Source: Aureimonas sp. AU22
GTDB lineage: Bacteria > Pseudomonadota > Alphaproteobacteria > Rhizobiales > Rhizobiaceae
Reading direction: 5' to 3'
Length of the DNA stretch: 64,000 nucleotides
NCBI RefSeq assembly: GCF_001463745.1
Contig: NZ_BBWJ01000006.1
Span: 1-64,000 of the forward strand
Under the pieces are notes generated by a model. The model saw nothing but the letters and a program-made list of their open reading frames with translations. It searched no databases and was not told the DNA's origin. The translations under genes were made by a program, and so were the position numbers. Below are positions 45,528-54,713 of this stretch, one piece after another (positions within the stretch are counted from its first letter, which is position 1; every line of letters begins with the position of its first letter).

Positions 45528-46511
45528 ATGGAAGACCAACGCACCGCCTCCCCTTGCGTCACGATCGAAGCGCGCTCGCCCCACGATGCGGCGGGTTTCG
45601 ACACGGTGGCGATCGTTCCCACCTTCCGGCGGCCGGAGGGGCTCCTGCGCACGCTCGCCTCGCTTCGCGCCCAGCGCACGACGCGCCGGCTTGCCGTGAT
45701 CGTGATGGAGAACGATGCGGAAGGGCGCGAGGGCCTGTCGGCCGCCCGCACCCTTTTCGAGACGGGCGCGATGGCCGGCCTCGTCCTGATCGCGCACGAG
45801 CGGGGCAACTGCTCGGCCTATAATGCGGGCTTCCAGGCGGCGCTCAGCGAGTTTCCCGCCATGCGCCATTGCCTCGTCATCGACGACGACGAGGCGGCGG
45901 AGGAGAGCTGGGCCGAGCGCATGACCGAGGCGCTGGTGCGCCTCGACGTCGACGTCGTAGGCGGGCCGCAGGTGCCGGTCTTCGAGGGCGGCGCGCGGGA
46001 CGCGGTCGCCCGCCATCCCGTGTTCCGAGCACCCTACAGGGCGACCGGCCGGGTTCCGATCCTCTTCTCGTCCGGCAATCTATGCCTGTCGCGCGCGCTA
46101 CTGGAGCGCATGGGCGATCCCCTCTTCGATACTGCGTTCAACTTTACCGGCGGGGGCGACGCGGACTTTTTCTCCCGCGCGGCGCGCTCGGGCGCGCGCT
46201 TTGGCTGGTGCGCTGAGGCCCGGGTATCCGAGACCGTTCCGGCCCGGCGCACGCAGTGGTCGTGGATCCATGCGCGCTCGCTGCGCAACGGGGCGCTGTC
46301 GAGCGAGATCCACCGGCGTCGTCAGGGACGCCTGCGCTCAGGGCTCAAGACCGCCGCGCTTCTCCTGGCGTCGCCGCCGCGCGCCCTCGCGCAGGGCCTG
46401 CGCCAGCGCTCCCTTCTCATCGGCCTTTACCCGATGCAGGTCGCCCTCGGCAGGCTTCAGGGCGAATTCGGCCGGATCGGCGAGCAGTACCGCAAGCCGG
46501 AGGCGAACTGA
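45528..46511 (+). CDS. Glycosyltransferase family 2 protein
   Basis: A 327-residue GT-A enzyme. VAIVPTFRRPEGLLRTLASL is the first nucleotide-binding strand, and the metal-binding acidic motif is VIDDDEAAEESW. The GRVPILFSSGNLCLSRALLE region matches GT2 acceptor sites. The C-terminal 60 residues are basic and hydrophobic and may lie on the membrane. ATG 45528 is chosen at the homology start; ATG 45439 is possible. It is divergent from the GT4-like gene. Confidence 0.88.
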   Translation: MEDQRTASPCVTIEARSPHDAAGFDTVAIVPTFRRPEGLLRTLASLRAQRTTRRLAVIVMENDAEGREGLSAARTLFETGAMAGLVLIAHERGNCSAYNAGFQAALSEFPAMRHCLVIDDDEAAEESWAERMTEALVRLDVDVVGGPQVPVFEGGARDAVARHPVFRAPYRATGRVPILFSSGNLCLSRALLERMGDPLFDTAFNFTGGGDADFFSRAARSGARFGWCAEARVSETVPARRTQWSWIHARSLRNGALSSEIHRRRQGRLRSGLKTAALLLASPPRALAQGLRQRSLLIGLYPMQVALGRLQGEFGRIGEQYRKPEAN

Positions 46512-46637
46512 CCGGCGGGGACGAGGACCCCTTTCCATCGCGGGATCGATGGGTTAGACGGGCCGCCCCGCCCCTTCCCCCGTCCCGAAGCCTCGCCCGG
46601 CCGAGGTGGCGACGCCGTTTTCCGTGAGCCCATCGCC

Positions 46638-47897
46638 ATGTCCGTCACCTTTGCCGGCCTCGATTTCGGCACCACCAATTCGACGCTTTCGATCTGCGCC
46701 CCGGGCGGCACGCCGCGTCTTCTCGCCGTCGAGGGCGAGCACCTGACCATTCCGTCCGCCCTGTTCTTCTCGCTCGAGGATGGGCAGACCTATTTCGGGC
46801 GTCGCGCCGTGTTCGAATACGTGGATGGCGCCGAAGGGCGCTTCATGCGGGCCCTCAAGAGCATCCTCGGCTCCTCGCTGATGAAGGAGACGACGCAGGT
46901 CGGGCGCCAGCGCATGAGCTTCGAGGCGCTGATCGGCACGTTTCTGGAGCACCTGCGCAAGACGCTGGAACGCGAGGCCGACGCGCCGGTGGACCGCATC
47001 GTGCTCGGCCGCCCCGTGCGCTTCGTGGACGAGAGCGACGCGGCCGACCGGGAAGCCGAGGACCAGCTCGCCTCGGCCGCGCGCGCCCAAGGCTTCGCCC
47101 ATGTCGAATTCCAGTACGAGCCGGTGGCGGCCGCGCTCTACTTCGAAAGCAGCGTGAATGCCGAGCAGATCGCGCTCGTGGTCGACATCGGCGGCGGCAC
47201 CTCGGACTTCTCGATCCTGCGGCTCGGCCCCGACCGCGCCCGCCTTCCCGACCGGGCGGACGACATTCTCGGCACCACCGGCGTGCATGTCGGCGGGACC
47301 GACTTCGATCGCCTCCTCAACATCGCGCGGATGCAGCCGCTCCTCGGTCTCGGCTCGGCCACCGCCGACGGAAAGCGCACCCTGCCGGTCTGGTACTTCA
47401 ACGACCTGGCCACATGGCACCGGATCAACACCCTCTATACGGCGAAGGTGATCGCCGACATCCGCTCGCTCGCCAAGGAAGCGGCGGAACCCGAGAAACT
47501 GAAGCGCATGGAGCATGTCCTCACCCATCGCTCCGGCCACCGGCTGGCGGGGGCGGTGGAAAAGGCGAAGATCGCGCTGACGCACGACGAGGAAACGGCG
47601 ATCCTCCTTCGCGAGCCGGGACTGACGCTCGAAGCGCCGGTGACGCGCGGCGAGTTCGAGGCGGCGACCGGCGAGCTGGTGGAGCGGATCGGCGGTGCGA
47701 TCGAGGCGGCGCTGCGACTGGCGGGTCTCGAACCGCAAGCGATCCAGACCGTGATCCTCACCGGCGGCGGCGCGCAGGTGCCGGCGGTGGCCCAGGCGGC
47801 GACCTCGCGCTTCCCCGATGCGCGCGTGGCCCTGTCCGACGCCTTCGGCTCGGTCGGTCTCGGTCTCGGCATCGACGCCGCGCGCCGCTTCGCCTGA
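46638..47897 (+). CDS. Hsp70-family protein, YegD-like
   Basis: A 419-residue protein with the actin/Hsp70 ATPase fold: phosphate-1 motif FAGLDFGTTNST, phosphate-2 VVDIGGGTSDFSILRLG and adenosine motif ILTGGGAQVPAV. It lacks the substrate-binding domain and lid of DnaK, which is usual for YegD-type proteins. Its cellular role is not known for this class. ATG 46638 follows a GTGAG stretch. No co-chaperone is adjacent. Confidence 0.92.
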   Translation: MSVTFAGLDFGTTNSTLSICAPGGTPRLLAVEGEHLTIPSALFFSLEDGQTYFGRRAVFEYVDGAEGRFMRALKSILGSSLMKETTQVGRQRMSFEALIGTFLEHLRKTLEREADAPVDRIVLGRPVRFVDESDAADREAEDQLASAARAQGFAHVEFQYEPVAAALYFESSVNAEQIALVVDIGGGTSDFSILRLGPDRARLPDRADDILGTTGVHVGGTDFDRLLNIARMQPLLGLGSATADGKRTLPVWYFNDLATWHRINTLYTAKVIADIRSLAKEAAEPEKLKRMEHVLTHRSGHRLAGAVEKAKIALTHDEETAILLREPGLTLEAPVTRGEFEAATGELVERIGGAIEAALRLAGLEPQAIQTVILTGGGAQVPAVAQAATSRFPDARVALSDAFGSVGLGLGIDAARRFA

Positions 47898-47958
47898 CGG
47901 TTTGCCAGGGCGCGGCGCGGCGCGCTAGGGAGGGGTCCCGGAACACAAGGAGCCCGCC

Positions 47959-48387
47959 ATGACCACGCTTACGCTCGACACCGCCCGCCGCATCGTGGAA
48001 GTCGCCCGTGCCAAGGGACGCGAGCTCGGCCTGAAGCCGCTCACCGTCGCGGTGCTGGATGCCGGCGGCGACCTCCTGGTGCTGGAGCGCGAGGACGGCG
48101 CCTCGCCGCTGCGCCCGGCGATCGCGATCGGCAAGGCCAATGGCGCGGTGCAGATGGGCGTCGGCTCGCGCGCGCTCTGGAAGCGGGCCGAGGAGCAGGC
48201 CTATTTCGTCAACGCGGTGAACGCGCTGGCCGGCGGCTCGCTGGTGCCGGTTCCGGGCGGTGTCCTGATCCGGGACGGCGGCAAGGTGGTGGGCGCGGTC
48301 GGCATCACCGGCGACACCTCCGACAACGACGAGGCGGCCGCGGCCGCCGGCATCGCGGCCGTCGGCCTGACCGCCGACGCGGGCTGA
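47959..48387 (+). CDS. GlcG/HbpS-family heme-binding-like protein
   Basis: A 142-residue protein of the GlcG/HbpS family (PF03928). The opening LTLDTARRIVEVARAKGREL, VAVLDAGGDLLVLEREDGAS and GGVLIRDGGKVVGAVGITGD are characteristic. It has no signal peptide. Some members bind heme or cobalamin; many are uncharacterised. An AAGGAG ribosome site precedes the ATG. A terminator-like hairpin follows. Confidence 0.92.
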   Translation: MTTLTLDTARRIVEVARAKGRELGLKPLTVAVLDAGGDLLVLEREDGASPLRPAIAIGKANGAVQMGVGSRALWKRAEEQAYFVNAVNALAGGSLVPVPGGVLIRDGGKVVGAVGITGDTSDNDEAAAAAGIAAVGLTADAG

Positions 48388-48427
48388 GGAACGCCTGTCG
48401 AGAGCGCCTGTGCTGCTCGGCCCTGCT

Positions 48428-48465
48428 GCGCGGGCGCGTTTCGGCGCACCCGCGCGGTCTTGTTT
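48428..48465 (+). terminator. Terminator-like hairpin after the GlcG-family gene
   Basis: GCGCGGG pairs with CCCGCGC, with three further pairs beyond a C-A mismatch and a TTTCGG loop, followed by GGTCTTGTTTC. The T-run is broken, so strength is uncertain. Confidence 0.5.
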
Positions 48466-48593
48466 CGGCGACGAGGCAGACGACATGGAAAGGGCGATGG
48501 TCGCCGGCCGTGCGAGCCCCGCCGCCAGCGGCCGAAGCTTGCGGGCCGGGACGAATCGTGGCTCCTGCAGATCAGAGATCCAGGGATAGATCG

Positions 48594-50123
48594 ATGCGGC
48601 ACGACGCGTCCTCCAGCTCAGACAACGCCGCCGGCGCCCGCCAGCGCCCGCAGCGCATGGGCGCCCTCGCGACCCTCCCCATCTTCTTCGATCTGAGGGC
48701 CAAGCGCGCCGTGATGGCCGGCGGCACGGACGGCGCAGCCTGGAAGGCCGAACTCCTGGCCGCATCCGGAGCCACCGTCGACCTGTATTGCCCCGCTGCC
48801 GAGATCGGCGATGAAATGCGCGTGGTTCTCGAGCTCCCCTATCCGGACGGCGCGATCCGGCACCACGACCGCCCCTGGGGCACGGATATCTTCCCGGCCG
48901 CCGCCCTGGCCGTCGCCGACTGCGAAACGGATGCCGAGGCGAAGGCCTTCTTCTGCGCCGCCCAGGCGGCCGGCGTACCCGTCAACGTGATCGACAAGCC
49001 GCCGTTCTGCCAGTTCCGCTTCGGCACGATCGTCAACCGCTCGCCCGTGGTCGTCGGCATCTCGACGGACGGGGCGGCGCCGATCCTCGGCCAGGCGATC
49101 CGCCGCCGCATCGAGACGCTGCTGCCCGCCACCCTCGCCGGATGGGCGAAGATGGCGGCGCGCGTGCGGGCCGAGGTGATGGACCGACTTCAACCGGGGC
49201 CGGCACGCCGCGCCTTCTGGGAGCGTTTCTCCGACGACGCCTTCACGCGCCGCGTGCCGGACGAGACGGCCGAACTCGAGGCGCGTGCCTTCGTGCGCGA
49301 ACTCTCCGCCCGCCCCCAGGCCGGCGGCCGCGTCACCCTGGTCGGAGCGGGACCGGGCGATGCCGAACTCCTGACGCTCAAGGCCGTCCGCGCGCTTCAG
49401 GCCGCCGACGTCATTCTCTTCGACGATCTCGTCTCGGATGACATCCTGGAGCTCGCCCGCCGCGAGGCCAAGCGCATGCTCGTCGGCAAGCGGGGCGGAC
49501 GCGAAAGCTGCCGCCAGGAGGACATCAACGCGATGATGACCCGCTTCGCGCATGCCGGGAAGCATGTCGTGCGGCTGAAGTCGGGCGACGTGTCCGTGTT
49601 CGGTCGCTCGGGCGAGGAGATCGCGGACCTTCGCGCGCAGGGCATTCCCGTCGCCATCGTGCCGGGCATCACGGCGGCATCGGCGATGGCCGGCGCCTTC
49701 GGCGTCTCGCTCACCCACCGCGACCGCGCCCAGCAGGTGCGCTTCGTCACCGCCCACTCGCAGAAGGGCGACCTGCCGGACGAGATGGACTGGCGGGCCC
49801 TCGCCGACGACCATGCCACCACGATCTTCTACATGGGCGGGCGGATGGCCTCGCGCATCGCCGAGCAGCTCATCGCGCATGGCCTGGCGGGGGAAACGCC
49901 GGTGGCCGTCGCGGCCGCCCTGTCGCGACCGGACGAGATCCGAGCGGTCGGCACCCTGTCGCAGCTCGGCGAGATCGTCGGGCACGTCGGCATCGATCGC
50001 CCCATCCTCATCGGCGTCGGCCGCGTCTTCGCCGATGTCGAGGCCGCAGCGCTTCTCGGTTACGAACCGGAGCGGCTCGATCCCTCTCGCCAAACCTCGC
50101 GCCTTCAGGCAAAGGCCGTCTGA
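48594..50123 (+). CDS. cysG: Siroheme synthase (trifunctional)
   Basis: A 509-residue fusion. The N-terminal half is the precorrin-2 dehydrogenase/ferrochelatase (LPIFFDLRAKRAVMAGGTDG, a diverged NAD motif, then VNVIDKPPFCQFRFGTI and GISTDGAAPILGQAI). The C-terminal half is uroporphyrinogen-III methyltransferase with VTLVGAGPGDAELLTLKAV, GKRGGRESCRQEDINAMM and VVRLKSGDVSVFGRSGEE. It makes siroheme for sulfite or nitrite reductase; neither enzyme is in the window. ATG 48594 has AGGGAT just upstream. It is followed after 18 bases by a small kinase gene. Confidence 0.95.
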   Translation: MRHDASSSSDNAAGARQRPQRMGALATLPIFFDLRAKRAVMAGGTDGAAWKAELLAASGATVDLYCPAAEIGDEMRVVLELPYPDGAIRHHDRPWGTDIFPAAALAVADCETDAEAKAFFCAAQAAGVPVNVIDKPPFCQFRFGTIVNRSPVVVGISTDGAAPILGQAIRRRIETLLPATLAGWAKMAARVRAEVMDRLQPGPARRAFWERFSDDAFTRRVPDETAELEARAFVRELSARPQAGGRVTLVGAGPGDAELLTLKAVRALQAADVILFDDLVSDDILELARREAKRMLVGKRGGRESCRQEDINAMMTRFAHAGKHVVRLKSGDVSVFGRSGEEIADLRAQGIPVAIVPGITAASAMAGAFGVSLTHRDRAQQVRFVTAHSQKGDLPDEMDWRALADDHATTIFYMGGRMASRIAEQLIAHGLAGETPVAVAAALSRPDEIRAVGTLSQLGEIVGHVGIDRPILIGVGRVFADVEAAALLGYEPERLDPSRQTSRLQAKAV

Positions 50124-50141
50124 AACGACGGAGGACGAACG

Positions 50142-50783
50142 ATGGGCGAGCAGGTGACGCTGGCGGGGTTGACGGACGCGCTCCTCAGCGAAGAGGGCGA
50201 GCGCCGGCGCATCGTGGCGATCGCCGGCGCGCCGGGATCGGGCAAGTCGACGACGGCCGAACAGCTGAAGGAGCGGCTGAACGCGCGCCGCGAGGGCGTC
50301 GCCGACATCCTCCCGATGGATGGCTTCCACTACGACGACCTCGTGCTGAATGCGCGGGGTCACCGCGCGCGCAAGGGCGCGCCGCATACGTTCGACCTCG
50401 ACGGCTTCCGCACGGCGCTGGAGCGTCTGCGGGCGGACGACGGGCGCGAAGTGGCCGTGCCCGTCTTCGACCGCTCGATCGAGATCGCGCGGGCCGGCGG
50501 GCGCATCATCGAGCCCGAGGCCCGCATCATCCTGGTGGAGGGCAATTACCTCCTCCTCGACGAGCCCGGCTGGCGCGATCTCGGCGCCCTCTTCGACGTC
50601 ACGGTCATGGTCGAGGCGAGCGAGGAGGTGCTGATCGATCGGCTCACCGAACGCTGGATGGGCTTCCAGCTGGAGCCGGAAGCCATGGTGCGCCAGATGG
50701 AGGGCAACGATCTGCCGAACATGCGCCTCGTTCTGGCGAAGAGCCGCCCGGCCGACCTCGTGCTGCGCTCGGACGCAGGCTGA
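50142..50783 (+). CDS. P-loop kinase of the pantothenate/uridine kinase-like family (FrcK/YggC-like)
   Basis: A 213-residue kinase with Walker A GAPGSGKSTTAEQL, the conserved PMDGFHYDDLVLNARG segment, LVEGNYLLLDEPGW and a closing DLPNMRLVLAKSRPADLVL. It resembles the YggC/FrcK set related to PanK and Udk, whose substrates (sugars or nucleosides) are mostly not proven. GGAGG precedes ATG 50142. It follows cysG closely but is unlikely to act in siroheme synthesis. Confidence 0.87.
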   Translation: MGEQVTLAGLTDALLSEEGERRRIVAIAGAPGSGKSTTAEQLKERLNARREGVADILPMDGFHYDDLVLNARGHRARKGAPHTFDLDGFRTALERLRADDGREVAVPVFDRSIEIARAGGRIIEPEARIILVEGNYLLLDEPGWRDLGALFDVTVMVEASEEVLIDRLTERWMGFQLEPEAMVRQMEGNDLPNMRLVLAKSRPADLVLRSDAG

Positions 50784-50789
50784 GGCGTC

Positions 50790-51716
50790 TCACGACGCCG
50801 CCAGCCACACCCCGACCGCGATCCAGAAAGGCAGCGTGACGATCGAGGCGAAGGTGGTGGCGACGAGCGCGCCGCCCGATTTCGCCGTCCCCTCGCGATA
50901 GATCGCCGACAGGATCGTCCCGATGAAACCCGCGGGGATCGCCAGGGCCACCACGATCCGCGCCTCGATGGCGGGCGGCAGGGCGACGACGAGGCAAAGC
51001 GCGAGAGCCAGCGCCGGTCGAAGGATGTTGGACAGAAGCACGGCGAGGACGCTCGTGCGCGACAGACGCAGGCGCTGCGTCGACAGGATGACGCCCGTCA
51101 GGAAGAGGCCGGCCCCGCCCGTCGCCTGCGCCAGCGGCTTCAGGACCGCGATGGCGAGGTCCGGAAACGGCAGGCCGGCGAACGCGATGAGGAAGCCGAG
51201 CAGCGGCAGGATCGTCATCGGCTTGACCAGGGCCGCGGCGAGCGCCCGGCCGACGTGCCCGCCGCCCTGCATCTCCAGCCGCATGAAGCAGTAGAGCGTC
51301 ACCGTGAACGTGCCGACGAGGTTGGCGACGGCCAGCGTCACTTCGGAACCCGGCCCCTCCAGCGACTGGAACAGGCCGAGGCCGATACCCCCGAGATTGG
51401 GCATTCCGACCGTCTGGACGTAGAGCGCCGTGGTGATTGCCGGTAGCCGCCAAGCCCGCGCGAAGACGAGCGCAAGGCCGAGCAGCGCCAGAAACGTCAG
51501 GAGATAGACGGCGGTCGGCACGAGTTCGGCGGCCAGGAGCGCGCGCGGCGCCGTGACGATCGCCAGGAACAGCGCGACCGGGAGGGCGAACTGGGCGACG
51601 AAGGCACCGAGCATGCCGGTCGCGCGTGCATCCACCCAGCCGCGCCGGCCGGCCGTGAACCCGAGGCCGATCACGAAGAAGACCGGCGCGAGCGCGAAGA
51701 GGAGAATCGTGAACAT
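50790..51716 (-). CDS. AEC-family (auxin efflux carrier-like) transporter
   Basis: A 308-residue permease with about 10 helices in two related halves. Family traits include QTVGMPNLGGIGLGLFQSLE and, in the second half, AIPAGFIGTILSAIYRE. AEC carriers export organic acids such as malate or malonate, or auxin-like acids. ATG 51716 places the first helix at the N-terminus as in the family; ATG 51773 is an alternative, and neither has a strong ribosome site. It lies 6 bases from the convergent kinase gene. Confidence 0.87.
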   Translation of the reverse strand: MFTILLFALAPVFFVIGLGFTAGRRGWVDARATGMLGAFVAQFALPVALFLAIVTAPRALLAAELVPTAVYLLTFLALLGLALVFARAWRLPAITTALYVQTVGMPNLGGIGLGLFQSLEGPGSEVTLAVANLVGTFTVTLYCFMRLEMQGGGHVGRALAAALVKPMTILPLLGFLIAFAGLPFPDLAIAVLKPLAQATGGAGLFLTGVILSTQRLRLSRTSVLAVLLSNILRPALALALCLVVALPPAIEARIVVALAIPAGFIGTILSAIYREGTAKSGGALVATTFASIVTLPFWIAVGVWLAAS

Positions 51717-51837
51717 CGGGCCGGGCCGCAGCGCAAGAAGGGCCGGCGGAGCGACCGCCGACCCTTGTGGCATCGTTTGGAACCGGACGCGAGAGACTTT
51801 CGCCGGCCGAGCGTCAGTGCAGCAGGGTCGCGGGCCT

Positions 51838-51900
51838 CAGCGCATGACGGGACCCGCGCGTCAGCGCATCGCGGGCCCCGCGCGTCAGCGCATCACGGGC
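51838..51900 (-). repeat. 24-bp tandem repeat overlapping the end of mmsA
   Basis: Two full 24-bp units (51838-51861 and 51862-51885, 21 of 24 bases identical) and a 15-base third unit (51886-51900, 14 of 15 identical to the second). The third unit contains the last codons of mmsA, and the stop codon spans the junction, so the repeats copy the gene end downstream of itself. Confidence 0.88.
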
Positions 51901-53381
51901 ATCGAGAACTCGGCGCCCGACTTGATGCCGGACGGCCAGCGGCTCGTCACCGTTTTGGTGCGGGTCCAGAACTTGATCGAGTCCGGGCCGTGCTGGTTGA
52001 GATCGCCGAAGGACGAGCGCTTCCAGCCGCCGAAGGAATGGTAGGCAAGCGGCGTCGGGATTGGCACGTTGATGCCGATCATGCCGATGGGAACGCGGCT
52101 GGCGAAGTCGCGCGCGGCGTCGCCGTCGCGGGTGTAGATGGCGACGCCGTTGCCGTATTCGTGTTGTGTGGGCAGGGCGAGCGCGTCCTCGTAGTCCTTG
52201 GCGCGCACCACCGAAAGGACCGGACCGAAGATCTCCGCCTTGTAGATCTCCATGTCGGGCGTGACGTGGTCGAAGAGGCAGGAGCCGACGAAGAACCCGT
52301 CCTCGTAGCCCTGCATGCGGAAGCGGCGACCGTCGACGACGAGCTTGGCGCCCTCCCGGACGCCCGCCTCGACGAGCCCGAGGATCTTCTCCTGCGACGC
52401 CTTGGTGACGACTGGGCCGTAGTCGGCGGCAGCGTCCGTGTAGGGGCCGATCTTCAGCGCCTCGACCTTCGGGATCAGCTTCTCGACGAGGGCGTTCGCC
52501 GTCGCCTCGCCGACCGGCACGGCGACCGAGATCGCCATGCAGCGCTCGCCGGCCGAGCCGTAGCCCGCGCCGATCAGGGCGTCCGCGGCCATGTCGAGAT
52601 CGGCGTCCGGCATGATGATCATGTGGTTCTTGGCGCCGCCGAACGTGTGGGCGCGTTTCCCCCGCTTGGTCGCCTCGGCATAGACATGCGCCGCGATCGG
52701 CGTCGAGCCGACGAAGGAGATCGCGGAGATGTCGGGATGCTCGAGCACGGCGTCCACCGCGTCCTTGTCGCCGTTGACGACCTGCAGGATGCCCTTCGGC
52801 AGCCCCGCCTCCATCATCAGTTCGGCGAGGCGCATCGGCACGGACGGGTCGCGCTCGGAGGGCTTCAGGATGAAGGCGTTGCCGCAGGCGATGGCCGGCG
52901 CGAACATCCACATCGGGATCATCGCTGGGAAGTTGAAGGGCGTGATGCCCGCCCCGATCCCGACGGGCTGGCGGATCGAGTACATGTCGATGCCCGGCCC
53001 CGCGCCTTCGGTGAACTCGCCCTTCATGAGGTGCGGAATGCCGATCACGAACTCGCAGACCTCCAGCCCGCGCACGATGTCGCCCTTGGAGTCCTCGACC
53101 GTCTTGCCGTGCTCCGACGACAGGAGCTCGGCGAGGTCCTGCATGTGAGCGTTGAGAAGCTCGACGAACTTGATGAAGACGCGGGCGCGGCGCTGCGGGT
53201 TGGTGGCGGCCCATTTCGGCTGGGCCTCCCGGGCTGCGTCCACGGCGCGCTGCAGATCGTCCCGGCTGGCCAGCGCAAGCCGGGCGGTGGCCTGGCCCGT
53301 CGCCGGGTTGAAGACGTCCGCATAGCGTCCGCCCGTGCCCGCAACGCGCTCGCCGTCGATGAAGTGACCGATCTCGTTCAT
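51885..53381 (-). CDS. mmsA: Methylmalonate-semialdehyde dehydrogenase (CoA-acylating)
   Basis: A 498-residue ALDH-superfamily enzyme. It has GITPFNFPAMIPMWMF, KPSERDPSVPM, the MMSDH-specific TFGGAKNHMIIMPDAD and the catalytic Cys in GSAGERCMAI. It converts malonate- or methylmalonate-semialdehyde to acetyl- or propionyl-CoA in valine, inositol or beta-alanine catabolism. It may link to the cyclitol-type operon at 0.3-6.3 kb, which is inference. It is divergent from the LysR gene, 111 bases away. Its 3' end is part of a tandem repeat. Confidence 0.95.
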   Translation of the reverse strand: MNEIGHFIDGERVAGTGGRYADVFNPATGQATARLALASRDDLQRAVDAAREAQPKWAATNPQRRARVFIKFVELLNAHMQDLAELLSSEHGKTVEDSKGDIVRGLEVCEFVIGIPHLMKGEFTEGAGPGIDMYSIRQPVGIGAGITPFNFPAMIPMWMFAPAIACGNAFILKPSERDPSVPMRLAELMMEAGLPKGILQVVNGDKDAVDAVLEHPDISAISFVGSTPIAAHVYAEATKRGKRAHTFGGAKNHMIIMPDADLDMAADALIGAGYGSAGERCMAISVAVPVGEATANALVEKLIPKVEALKIGPYTDAAADYGPVVTKASQEKILGLVEAGVREGAKLVVDGRRFRMQGYEDGFFVGSCLFDHVTPDMEIYKAEIFGPVLSVVRAKDYEDALALPTQHEYGNGVAIYTRDGDAARDFASRVPIGMIGINVPIPTPLAYHSFGGWKRSSFGDLNQHGPDSIKFWTRTKTVTSRWPSGIKSGAEFSMPVMR

Positions 53382-53492
53382 GCTGTGTCTCCCTGTCTCC
53401 CCTTTCGTTCTGGCGCCTGGTGCGGCTTGAACGCAAGGGGCCCGATCGTGCATCCATTGTGCGAAAATCGTAGTCTTGCCGGCGGAGCGTGC

Positions 53493-54374
53493 ATGAACTG
53501 GGACGATGTGCGGGTGTTCCTGGCCGTCGCGCGGGCCGGACAGATCCTGTCCGCTTCGCGGCGGCTCGGCCTCAACCACGCGACGGTGGGGCGCCGTCTG
53601 GACGCTCTGGAGGGCGCGCTCGGCGTGCGTCTCTTCGAACGCCGACCCGGCGGTTGCACGCTGACGGGCGAAGGCGCGGCGTTTCTGCCCGCCGCCGAAC
53701 GGATGGAGGCGGAAGCGCAGAGCGCTCGCGCCCTCGTCGCCGAAACCGACCTCTCCCTGTTGGGCACGGTCCGCATCGGAGCGCCGGACGGGTTCGGCAC
53801 CGCCTTTCTCGCGCCGCGGCTGAAAGGCCTGATGGAACGCCATCCCGCCCTCGTTCTGCAACTCGTACCGGTGCCCCGCGCCTTCTCCCTGTCGCGCCGC
53901 GAGGCCGACATCGCGATCACCGTGGAGCGGCCGGACCAAGGGCGGCTGGTCGCGCGCAAGCTCGTGTCCTACAGCCTCCGGGCCTACGCGGCGAAGGCCT
54001 ATCTCGCCCGCGCGGGACGCCCGCAACGCCTGGAGGATCTCGCCGATCATCCCTTGATCGGATATGTCGACGACCTCCTCTACAGTCCGTCGCTGCAATA
54101 TGCGGGCGAGTTCTCGCCGGGCTGGCAGAGCCGGCTGGAGATTTCCTCCGCCCTCGGCCAGATGGAGGCGGTGGCCGCAGGGCTCGGCATCGGCATTCTC
54201 CATGCCTTCGCCGCCGCAGATCGGCCGGATCTCGAACAGGTGCTGCCCGAGCGCGAGATCCGCCGCGAATACTGGCTGGTCTATCACGAGAGCGCCAGGG
54301 GTCAGGCCCGCGTGCAGGCCGTCGCCCGCTACATTGCAGAACTCGTGGACGAGGAGCGCGCACGGTTCGGATGA
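53493..54374 (+). CDS. LysR-family transcriptional regulator
   Basis: A 293-residue regulator with an N-terminal winged helix (MNWDDVRVFLAVARAGQIL, then SASRRLGLNHATVGRRLDAL) and a C-terminal effector domain beginning near residue 92 (TVRIGAPDGFGTAFLAPRLK). GGAG precedes ATG 53493. LysR proteins usually control the divergent neighbour, here mmsA, with an intermediate as inducer. The 111-base shared region has no perfect dyad, so the operator is not assigned. Confidence 0.93.
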   Translation: MNWDDVRVFLAVARAGQILSASRRLGLNHATVGRRLDALEGALGVRLFERRPGGCTLTGEGAAFLPAAERMEAEAQSARALVAETDLSLLGTVRIGAPDGFGTAFLAPRLKGLMERHPALVLQLVPVPRAFSLSRREADIAITVERPDQGRLVARKLVSYSLRAYAAKAYLARAGRPQRLEDLADHPLIGYVDDLLYSPSLQYAGEFSPGWQSRLEISSALGQMEAVAAGLGIGILHAFAAADRPDLEQVLPEREIRREYWLVYHESARGQARVQAVARYIAELVDEERARFG

Positions 54375-54713
54375 TCATGTCACCCCCCAACGACACGCGT
54401 TTTTTGCACTGCAACATATCGGACGCGATGGACAAGCGTTGCCTCAAGGGACGGCCTCAAGCCCCTCCACATGGTGCTCACGCTTCGTTTCTCGCCGGTA
54501 ATAACGATTTACCTGCCGAAAATCCGGGGGTTTCCTGCCCACGCAACACATTGGGATGGTGAATGAATCGTCCCCGACCCATGCCATTTGTCGCACAGCG
54601 AGCGTCGCCAGCGGCTACTCCTTCTGTGCAGGTGCGAAACAATCCGTTGCCGGAATGCATCTACTCCTTTATAGGATGCTTACCGTTCTTTTAAGAACTC
54701 GGCGAGAATTGCG
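54375..54713. other. Long leader region before the sugar transferase gene
   Basis: 339 bases without a supported gene, less GC-rich than its neighbours. It contains T6 at about 54402, several A/T-rich patches (GGTAATAACGATTTACC at about 54497), a -10-like TATAGGAT at 54670 and the inverted repeat listed separately. It probably holds the promoter and a long untranslated leader for the polysaccharide-initiating gene. Confidence 0.5.
54685..54698. promoter_or_regulatory. Inverted repeat just before the sugar transferase ribosome site
   Basis: GTTCTT-TT-AAGAAC is a perfect 6-bp dyad 16 bases before ATG 54714, next to a GGCGAGAA ribosome site. It could be an operator or a small RNA stem that hides the start. 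Confidence 0.35.

Noticed and set aside
51838-51900. Tandem repeats considered as a possible CRISPR array
   Set aside because: The units are directly adjacent with no spacers, and no cas genes are nearby.
51765-53492. Long in-frame extension before the LysR gene
   Set aside because: It is antisense to mmsA; the helix-turn-helix begins at 53493 with a good ribosome site.
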